This document shows, piece by piece, positions 51,330 through 57,328 of a stretch of 57,328 bases of DNA. Source of the DNA: RGIG1918 sp045536045 (GTDB lineage: Bacteria > Cyanobacteriota > Vampirovibrionia > Gastranaerophilales > Gastranaerophilaceae); assembly GCA_045536045.1 (NCBI GenBank), contig JAZSMU010000033.1:1-57328 (forward strand). The letters are read 5' to 3'. The translations under genes were made by a program, and so were the position numbers. Position 1 is the first letter of the stretch. The number at the start of each line of letters is the position of its first letter. The notes under the pieces were generated by a model. That model was given only the letters and a program-made list of their open reading frames with translations. It had not been told where the DNA came from and did not search any database.

Positions 51330-52046
51330 ATGAAATTTTTTCCTTTAAAAGACCAAGTTCAAAAGAATAAAAAAGCCAGATGGATGGTTTCTTATTCAGA
51401 TTTTACAACGGTTTTGCTTGCTCTTTTTATGGTTTTAACAGTTAGCTCAAATGTTAAAGTTAAAGAGCTTGAAAATGTTATAAAAAAAGAAAATCCAGAG
51501 GTTTATGAAAAAATTGTTGAAACTGAAGAAAAAGTTTTAACTCAAAAAGAGCCAGAAGCTGGAATGAATTTATTGCTTCAAGGGGTAAAAAACCCATCTG
51601 ATAGCACGGAAATTAAAATAATTGAATTTGAAAAAATAGCAAACGACCTGTCTGGCACTGAGGGAATTGAGATTATTGAAGAAAAAGGTGGTTTAACAAT
51701 TAGAATAGGTGAAAGCTTATTATTTGATACAGCATCAGCTGAAATTAAGCCTCAATCTAAAAAAACATTAGACAAAATTGCAAATGTTTTGACCAAAAAC
51801 AAAAAACAAATTAGAATAGAAGGGCATAGCGATAATATTCCTATAAGAAATTCAAAATTTGAATCAAATTGGGAATTATCTTCTGCAAGAGCTTCAAAAA
51901 TTGCCAATTATTTAATTGAAGTTAAAAAAATGGATAAATATAGATTTACTGTTTCAGGGCTTGCAGACACGAAGCCAATTGGCAAAAATTCATCTACTGA
52001 GGGTAGGTCAAAAAACAGAAGAGTTGATATAATAGTAGTGAACTAA
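51330..52046 (+). CDS. motB: Flagellar motor stator protein MotB
   Basis: 238 residues. The single membrane helix starts at W18-MVSYSDFTTVLLALF, with ion-carrying D24. A plug/linker (about 45-110) is followed by the OmpA-like peptidoglycan-binding domain (about 120-238; IRIEGHSDNIPIRN and NWELSSARASKIANYL). Anchors the stator to the cell wall. Confidence 0.93.
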   Translation: MKFFPLKDQVQKNKKARWMVSYSDFTTVLLALFMVLTVSSNVKVKELENVIKKENPEVYEKIVETEEKVLTQKEPEAGMNLLLQGVKNPSDSTEIKIIEFEKIANDLSGTEGIEIIEEKGGLTIRIGESLLFDTASAEIKPQSKKTLDKIANVLTKNKKQIRIEGHSDNIPIRNSKFESNWELSSARASKIANYLIEVKKMDKYRFTVSGLADTKPIGKNSSTEGRSKNRRVDIIVVN

Positions 52047-52058
52047 TTGGAGTTAAAG

Positions 52059-52712
52059 ATGTCTAAACCTTCACAAAATAAAGATTTAAAACCAACTGAT
52101 GATATTAAAATAGGGCAAACCCCTGCAAAACCAGCAGTTGATACTAATGTAGTTGTTATGGTTAGCACTGTCGTTATGATAGTTGTTTTCCTTTTTACAG
52201 TTTTCATTTTGAAATCTGAAATTAATGCGATAAAAGCTGATGTTAAAAGGCTTTCTCCAACAGAAGAAACTCTTTTAGAGGAAGAAGAAGCTAGTATTGC
52301 AAATCAAAAAGGCGTTTTGCTAGATTTAGGCGATTTCATTTTGAACTTAGCTGATACAACTGCTAAAAGATATTTAAAAGTTAATGTTGCACTTGAGTTA
52401 TCTAAAACAGAAGAAGAAATCAAAGCACTAACTGCTCCACCTGCTCCAGCTTCAGGTGGTGGTGGGCATGGGCACAGTGCTCCAGCTCCTGCAGCAGACC
52501 CAATGGAAGCTATTATTGCTGAGATGGAACAATATAAACCAGCAATTAGAGATGCTGTAATTTCTGTTCTTTCAGGAAAAACTGCAGATGAACTTTCTTC
52601 TGTAACTGGTAAAGAAATTGCAAAAGAAGAAATTCAAGATTTAGTTAGTGCAATATTTAACGGTGGAAGAGAAGTTTTAAGAGTTAACTTCGCACAATTT
52701 ATTATTCAATAA
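52059..52712 (+). CDS. fliL: Flagellar basal-body protein FliL
   Basis: 217 residues from ATG 52059, chosen because GGAG is six bases upstream; the frame is open from TTG 52047. One membrane helix (about 26-50) and the FliL-type domain (VLLDLGDFILNLADTTAKRYLKV, ending LRVNFAQFIIQ). An inserted low-complexity stretch (ASGGGGHGHSAPAPAADP, about 133-150) divides the domain and is not usual. FliL supports stator function. Confidence 0.85.
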   Translation: MSKPSQNKDLKPTDDIKIGQTPAKPAVDTNVVVMVSTVVMIVVFLFTVFILKSEINAIKADVKRLSPTEETLLEEEEASIANQKGVLLDLGDFILNLADTTAKRYLKVNVALELSKTEEEIKALTAPPAPASGGGGHGHSAPAPAADPMEAIIAEMEQYKPAIRDAVISVLSGKTADELSSVTGKEIAKEEIQDLVSAIFNGGREVLRVNFAQFIIQ

Positions 52713-52720
52713 GGTAAAAA

Positions 52721-53365
52721 ATGTCTGGATTTGAGGGAAACGAAGAAAATTTTAATAATAATTTCCAAAGCCAAAATCAAGGCGATATGGGGATGTTTGG
52801 TCAAAATCCTGAAGATTTTGGCGAAAGCGTTGAGCCTCAACAAGAGCAAACTCACAACTCTCGTCTTGAAGAGTTGTTAAGCTCATACGACCCAAATTTA
52901 TCTGAAAACGAACAAACAACATTTAATGTTGATGTTAATCAAGTTGTTGAAGAGGTTGTTAGCCCTCATCAAGCAAATATTAAACGCGAAAAAACAGTTG
53001 AAGCAGATACAACCATTTCTCTTGGCGAAACTTTTGATAAACAAGAAGATGAAATTGTTACTGTTCAGCCAATTAAATTTGCAAGTTTTGAAAATGACCA
53101 AATAGCACTAGGAACACCAAAGAAAAATCTTGATATTATGCAAGATATCATGATTAAAGTTACAGTTGAATTGGGCAGATGCAAAATGAAACTTAAAAAA
53201 GTTTTAGACATTCAAAAAGGCTCAATTATTGAGATTAATAAGGTTGCTGGTGAACAAGTTGAGCTTTTTGTTTCTGGAAAGCTTGTTGCAATTGGCGAAG
53301 TTATTGTTATGGAAGATAAATTTGGGCTTCGTATAACAAGTATTGTTGAAGATAAACAAATCTAA
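52721..53365 (+). CDS. fliN: Flagellar switch protein FliN
   Basis: 214 residues. The SpoA/FliN domain is C-terminal (about 130-212: IMIKVTVELGRCKMKLKKVL and KLVAIGEVIVMEDKFGLRI). The N-terminal 120 residues are an acidic, Asn/Gln-rich, probably disordered extension longer than in most FliN proteins. It forms part of the rotor C-ring that controls rotation direction. Eight bases after fliL. The other C-ring genes (fliG, fliM) are not in this window. Confidence 0.88.
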   Translation: MSGFEGNEENFNNNFQSQNQGDMGMFGQNPEDFGESVEPQQEQTHNSRLEELLSSYDPNLSENEQTTFNVDVNQVVEEVVSPHQANIKREKTVEADTTISLGETFDKQEDEIVTVQPIKFASFENDQIALGTPKKNLDIMQDIMIKVTVELGRCKMKLKKVLDIQKGSIIEINKVAGEQVELFVSGKLVAIGEVIVMEDKFGLRITSIVEDKQI

Positions 53366-53375
53366 AATTTTATTG

Positions 53376-53381
53376 TATAAT
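53376..53381 (+). promoter_or_regulatory. -10 box of der, leaderless geometry
   Basis: TATAAT (preceded by TTG) is followed by six T residues and the ATG at 53388, the same spacing as deoC. There is no ribosome-binding site. Confidence 0.6.
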
Positions 53382-53387
53382 TTTTTT

Positions 53388-54704
53388 ATGAAAAATAAAG
53401 TTATTGCAATAGTTGGTCGCCCAAATGTCGGAAAATCTACGCTTATAAACAGAATTATAGGTGCTAGAAAGTCTATTGTTGACGATACTCCAGGGGTAAC
53501 AAGAGATAGAATTTATTTTGATGCCACTTGGCAAGATAAAAAATTTACCTTAATAGACACAGGTGGAATTATTATAGATGACAGAGAGTCTGAGTTTGTT
53601 CAAAATATATTCACTCAAGCAAAAATTGCTATGGAAGAGGCAGATACAATTCTTTTTGTTGTTGATGCTAAATTTGGCTTAAATGATTATGACAGAGATA
53701 TTGCAAATATTTTAAGGCAAGAGAAGAAAAAAGTTATTCTTGTTGCAAACAAAGTTGATTCTATTGAAGAAATTAATAACATTTCAGAATTTTATGCTCT
53801 ATCTTTAGGCGAACCTCAAGCAGTTTCTGCTCTTCATGGTTCAGGTGGAATTGGAGATTTATTAGATTTAATTACAGAAGACATTGAAAAAACTGATGAA
53901 GAAGCTGAAAATACAAAAATAAAAATTGCAATTGTTGGAAAGCCAAATGCAGGGAAAAGCTCAATATTAAATGCACTTTTAAACAAAGAAAGAGCAATTG
54001 TTTCAGATGTTTCAGGCACAACAAGAGATAGCATAAACTCTGAAATTACATACAAAAAAAGAGAAATTACCCTTATAGACACAGCTGGAATTAGAAAAAA
54101 ATCTAAAGTTAGCTATGGAATTGAAGCATTTGCAGTTGATAGAGCACTTCGTTCAATTAGAGAAGCAGATGTTGCAGTTTTGGTTATAGATTCTGTTGAA
54201 AACATTTCAGACCAAGACAAAAGAATTATCCAAACTGTTGAAGAAGCTGGTGTTGGCATTGTTGTTGCGTTTAATAAATGGGATTTATTAAAAGGAGTTC
54301 AAACTCACGCATATTTGAAAGAAGTTGAATATGATATTCCATTTTTGAGTTATGCAAAAAAAGTTTTTGTTAGTGCCTTAACAAAACAAAGAATTACAAA
54401 TATTTTAGATGAGGCAATTCTTGCTGCAGATGAGAGAGATAAAAGAATTTCAACTGGGTTATTAAATAAAGTTGTAAACGAAGCAATAGACCTTAATCCA
54501 CCACCTAGTGTTAAAGGCAAAAGGCTTAGAATATATTACACAACTCAAGTCAAATCTAAACCACCAACATTTGTTTTGTTTGTGAATAATCAAGATTTAA
54601 TTAAGGATAGTTATAAAAAATATTTAACCAAAAAGCTTAGAGAAAATTTTGGATTCTTTGGTTCGCCAATAAGAATTTCATTTAGACAAAAAGGAGAAAA
54701 ATAA
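53388..54704 (+). CDS. der: Ribosome-assembly GTPase Der (EngA)
   Basis: 438 residues. Two tandem G domains: GRPNVGKST (about 9-17) with DTGG and NKVD, and GKPNAGKSS (about 187-195) with DTAG and NKWD, followed by the KH-like domain (about 350-438). It matures the 50S subunit. An ATG at 53343 is in frame, but the start at 53388 is chosen because MKNKVIAIVGRPNVGKS matches the family and the promoter lies directly before it. It overlaps plsY by one base (TAATG). Confidence 0.95.
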   Translation: MKNKVIAIVGRPNVGKSTLINRIIGARKSIVDDTPGVTRDRIYFDATWQDKKFTLIDTGGIIIDDRESEFVQNIFTQAKIAMEEADTILFVVDAKFGLNDYDRDIANILRQEKKKVILVANKVDSIEEINNISEFYALSLGEPQAVSALHGSGGIGDLLDLITEDIEKTDEEAENTKIKIAIVGKPNAGKSSILNALLNKERAIVSDVSGTTRDSINSEITYKKREITLIDTAGIRKKSKVSYGIEAFAVDRALRSIREADVAVLVIDSVENISDQDKRIIQTVEEAGVGIVVAFNKWDLLKGVQTHAYLKEVEYDIPFLSYAKKVFVSALTKQRITNILDEAILAADERDKRISTGLLNKVVNEAIDLNPPPSVKGKRLRIYYTTQVKSKPPTFVLFVNNQDLIKDSYKKYLTKKLRENFGFFGSPIRISFRQKGEK

Positions 54705-55312
54705 TGCTTTGGCTATATTTAGTGGGAGTTAGTGTTGTTGCCTATTTAATAGGTTCAATTTCAACAGGTTATATTGCAGTTAAAACCTTAAAAGGACAAG
54801 ACATTAGAGAGGTTGGCTCAGGCTCAACTGGAGCAACAAATGTTAAAAGAGTTTTGGGCAAAAAATGGTTCTTTATTATTCTTATTTTAGATGCAATTAA
54901 AGGTATGGCACCTGTATTTTTATCTGCATATCTTGCAGGAAAATTTGGCGATACTTACCTAATTTCTCCACCATTAGCAGCCCTATTTGTAATTTTAGGA
55001 CACTCAAAGCCTATATTTTTAAATTTTAGAGGTGGTAAATCAGTAGCCTCTGGCGTTGGAACAATCATTGCTCTTTCTCCTGCAGTTGGTTTTACTGTTG
55101 CAATTATTTGGGCAATTATAACTTATGCTTCAAAATATGTTTCTCTAGGTTCAATAATCGCAGTTTCTTTAGCACCATTTATAATGTTTGCTTTCAAAAA
55201 GCCAATATCTTATGTTGTTTATTGTGCATTAGGTGCAATTTATATTGTTTATCTTCATAGAGAAAATATTAAAAGACTTATTAAGGGTGAAGAAAATAAG
55301 GTTAGACAATGA
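54704..55312 (+). CDS. plsY: Glycerol-3-phosphate acyltransferase PlsY
   Basis: 202 residues, five or more membrane helices. The family motifs are REVGSGSTGATNVKRV, GHSKPIFLNFRGGKSVASGVGT and HRENIKRLIKG. Uses acyl phosphate to acylate glycerol 3-phosphate, the first step of phospholipid synthesis. Coupled to der (TAATG) and to the malic enzyme gene (ATGA overlap). Confidence 0.93.
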   Translation: MLWLYLVGVSVVAYLIGSISTGYIAVKTLKGQDIREVGSGSTGATNVKRVLGKKWFFIILILDAIKGMAPVFLSAYLAGKFGDTYLISPPLAALFVILGHSKPIFLNFRGGKSVASGVGTIIALSPAVGFTVAIIWAIITYASKYVSLGSIIAVSLAPFIMFAFKKPISYVVYCALGAIYIVYLHRENIKRLIKGEENKVRQ

Positions 55313-56766
55313 TTTTAGACATTGAAATTATTCCTAAATTTGAGGTTGAAAACAAAAAAATTCTATCTTTAATCTACACTCCTGGTGTTGCAAAAAGCTC
55401 AATCGCTATTAAAGAAAACCCAGACAGAGTTTTTGACCTTACAAACAGGTCTAATTCAATTGCAATTTTAAGTCATAATTATGAAGATTCTCTTAAGCGT
55501 GCAATTCATATTAAAAAAACAAAAAATACAGATGCATATCCATTAGAAATTGCTGAATGTTCTGAAGATGATATAAATTTTGTTATAGAAAACATTATGC
55601 CTAATTTTATGGGCGTTGATAGAGCATTATTAGATGGTAAAGACATAGAAGCTGAGTGTGATATTCCAACTATGTCTAAAAATTGCCTTATTATGGGCGC
55701 AATTGAAGATATGGAGCCAGTTCGTTTAAGAGAGGCTTTTCAAGGCGTTATTGAAACAAGGGCTGTTGTTAAAAATGGTTCAGAATATGAAAAGCCAATT
55801 GCTGTTGTTTCAGATGGTTCAGCAGTTTTAGGCTTAGGAAATATTGGAGCACTTGGTGCGTTGCCTGTTATGGAAGGAAAATCTGCTCTATTTTATTCTT
55901 TAGCAGATGTTAGTGCTATGCCACTTTGTTTAAACACGCAAATTCCAAATGAAATTATTAAAATATGCACTCTATTGCAAAATTCATTTTCAGGAATAAA
56001 TTTAGAAGATATTTCTGCTCCAAGATGTTTTGAAATTGAAGAAAAATTAATTGAAACGCTTGATATTCCAGTGTTCCATGATGACCAACATGGAACAGCA
56101 ACAATAGTTGTGGCTGGGCTTTTAAATGCTTTAGAAGTTGTTAATAAAAACTTAGAAGATATAAAAATAATAATGTCTGGTGCTGGTGCTGCTGGTTGTG
56201 CTATTTGCAAATTGCTTTTAAGAGTTGGCGTTAAAAATATTACAATGTTTGATAAAAATGGCATAGTTAGAACCTCAAGAGCTGAAAATGACCCTTATTT
56301 GGAGCAAATTGCCCAAAGAACAAACCTTGAAAACTTAGATGTTCCGTTATCTGAGGCAATTAAAGGAGCAGATGTTTTTATCGGAGTTAGTGCGCCAAAT
56401 GTTTTAACTTCTGAAATAGTCAAAGAAATGGCACAAGACGCTATTGTTTTTGCCCTTGCGAACCCAACTCCAGAAATTATGCCAGATATTGCAAAATCTG
56501 CTGGTGCTAAAATAGTTGCAACAGGAAGAAGTGATTTTCCAAATCAAATAAATAATTCGCTTGTTTTTCCAGGATTATTTAGAGGTGTTATAGATTCAAA
56601 AATTAAAAAAATAACAGATGAAATAAAACTTTTAGCTGCAACTTCTCTGGCTGAATCTGTTTTGCCTTCTGAATTAGAAGAAAATTATATAATTCCAGAT
56701 GCTCTAGATAAAGATGTTGCAAAAAATATTTCAGCATGTATTATAAATCATGTCAGAAAATCCTAA
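55309..56766 (+). CDS. NAD(P)-dependent malic enzyme with an inserted N-terminal segment
   Basis: 485 residues, against about 380-400 for the short bacterial type. Starts conventionally (LSLIYTPGVAKSSIAIKENP, FDLTNRSNSIAIL) but at about residue 54 an insertion of about 110 residues appears (SHNYEDSL to EYEKPI), then the enzyme resumes at VVSDGSAVLGLGNIGALG. The metal/substrate site FHDDQHGTA, the NAD loop MSGAGAAGCA and FALANPTPEI are intact. It makes pyruvate from malate. The insert has no recognised fold; it may be regulatory. Confidence 0.82.
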   Translation: MILDIEIIPKFEVENKKILSLIYTPGVAKSSIAIKENPDRVFDLTNRSNSIAILSHNYEDSLKRAIHIKKTKNTDAYPLEIAECSEDDINFVIENIMPNFMGVDRALLDGKDIEAECDIPTMSKNCLIMGAIEDMEPVRLREAFQGVIETRAVVKNGSEYEKPIAVVSDGSAVLGLGNIGALGALPVMEGKSALFYSLADVSAMPLCLNTQIPNEIIKICTLLQNSFSGINLEDISAPRCFEIEEKLIETLDIPVFHDDQHGTATIVVAGLLNALEVVNKNLEDIKIIMSGAGAAGCAICKLLLRVGVKNITMFDKNGIVRTSRAENDPYLEQIAQRTNLENLDVPLSEAIKGADVFIGVSAPNVLTSEIVKEMAQDAIVFALANPTPEIMPDIAKSAGAKIVATGRSDFPNQINNSLVFPGLFRGVIDSKIKKITDEIKLLAATSLAESVLPSELEENYIIPDALDKDVAKNISACIINHVRKS

Positions 56767-56863
56767 AAACCCAAATACAATTAAAACTTTTTAAAAAAAG
56801 TGTTTTTTGTGTTTTTAATTTTTAAAAAATAGGAATACTAAATAATAAACGAAAGGTACGAAA

Positions 56864-57328
56864 GTGGAAGAACAAGAAAAAATTGAAGAATTGAAATCTG
56901 AAACTGAAGCAGTAGAAACTGTTGAAGCAGAAGATGCAGAAAAAGTTACTGTTTTAAAAGGTTCCAGAGCTAGAAATTCAAGAAAAAGAAAAATTGAAAC
57001 AGTTGAACCAGTTGAATCAGAATGGAAAGAACAAGTGGTTCAAATCCGTCGTGTAACAAAAGTTGTTAAAGGTGGTAAAAAACTATCTTTCAGAGCTATT
57101 GTTATCGTTGGTAACAAAAAAGGACAAGTTGGAATGGGCGTAGCAAAAGCTGCAGAAGTTAGTATTGCTATTCAAAAAGCAGTTGCAGATGCTAGAAAAA
57201 ATCTTGTTACAGTTCCATTATTCAATGCAACTATTCCTCACATGATTACCGGTCGTTCCGGTGCAGGTTCAGTAGTATTAAGACCTGCTTCAAAAGGTAC
57301 CGGAGTTATTGCCGGTGGTGCAGTTCGT
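56864..57328 (+). CDS. rpsE: 30S ribosomal protein S5, 3' end outside the window
   Basis: The 155 codons present run to the window end without a stop, so the gene is truncated by the window. A GTG start with GAAAGG upstream opens an acidic extension of about 45 residues (EEQEKIEELKSETEAVETVE and onward), then the S5 double-stranded RNA-binding domain: VVQIRRVTKVVKGGKKLSFR, IVIVGNKKGQVGMG, then the ribosomal fold PHMITGRSGAGSVVLRPASKG. The gene usually before it in the spc operon (rplR) is absent; the malic enzyme gene is. An AT-only hairpin-like stretch (about 56782-56805) lies between. Confidence 0.93.
   Translation, partial: MEEQEKIEELKSETEAVETVEAEDAEKVTVLKGSRARNSRKRKIETVEPVESEWKEQVVQIRRVTKVVKGGKKLSFRAIVIVGNKKGQVGMGVAKAAEVSIAIQKAVADARKNLVTVPLFNATIPHMITGRSGAGSVVLRPASKGTGVIAGGAVR

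Noticed and set aside
56782..56805. AT-only inverted repeat before rpsE as a terminator
   Set aside because: The stem is nearly all A-T with a bulge, so it would be weak; it is mentioned only under rpsE.
1..57328. Insertion sequences, transposases, integrases or prophage
   Set aside because: No transposase or integrase motifs or terminal inverted repeats were found. The only mobility hints are the tRNA-Leu copies and the nearby XRE/AbrB pair.

Overview
The window is very AT-rich bacterial chromosome, densely coding on both strands, with the standard code (TGA is a stop). The gene mix best fits a Vampirovibrionia/Melainabacteria lineage, probably gut Candidatus Gastranaerophilales. The reasons are a Ski2-type RNA helicase of the kind common in cyanobacteria, a large starch/glycogen-synthase operon whose proteins carry short 'FKG/FTG' motifs behind an 'MRIN' N-terminus, a divergent flagellar set, and low GC. 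This assignment is inference from protein style and not from a marker alignment.

Layout. 1-2300: a HAD phosphatase facing an XRE regulator across an 18-bp palindrome, a large-type SRP RNA, then nadD-yqeK. 2300-7263: a dicarboxylate/glutamate symporter, a D-2-hydroxyacid dehydrogenase, deoC, and an ACT-domain/UPF0210 pair. 7260-11150: a primary-type sigma factor, then HEAT protein, queC, DUF366 and SPOR protein in tight succession. 11181-14258: L28, a small DUF2023-like protein and the Ski2-like helicase. 14280-19108: a two-gene operon for glycogen-type synthesis (oversized GT5 synthase plus GlgC-like nucleotidyltransferase). 19273-21983: dapB-asd-dapA for lysine/diaminopimelate. 21980-25258: comEC, a small membrane protein and comEB. 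25338-31193: alaS-prfB (with the programmed +1 frameshift), a ribbon-helix-helix protein, and acpP-fabF. 31251-38144: two TRL-like secreted proteins, an XRE protein, a PfkB kinase, recF, a solitary solute-binding lipoprotein, a 58-residue ferredoxin, an 'MRIS'-tagged unknown, a YwqK-type repeat protein and tRNA-Thr(CGT). 38156-43316: an SF1 helicase with a Vsr/DUF559-like nuclease end, a radical SAM protein, a tRNA-Leu(GAG) locus surrounded by partial tRNA copies, and an XRE/AbrB divergent pair over three palindromes. 43376-57328: an HD-domain unknown, MgtC, a TPR protein, a flagellin-like protein with a FliA-type promoter, HEAT and coiled-coil proteins, motA-motB-fliL-fliN, der-plsY-malic enzyme, and the start of rpsE.

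Four things stand out. (1) Many genes have a -10 box ending 5-7 bases before the start codon and no Shine-Dalgarno, which predicts leaderless mRNAs; the SRP RNA promoter calibrates this internally. (2) Unrelated proteins share short N-terminal tags ('MRIN/S...F(K/T)G' and 'MVNxxNTxY...VQQ'). (3) The tRNA-Leu locus contains three 31-bp copies of its upstream region plus tRNA 5' end, and a downstream copy of its 3' end. (4) The synthase is more than twice the normal size with two C-terminal membrane segments, and the malic enzyme carries an insertion of about 110 residues inside its N-terminal domain.

No insertion sequence, transposase, integrase or CRISPR array was seen.
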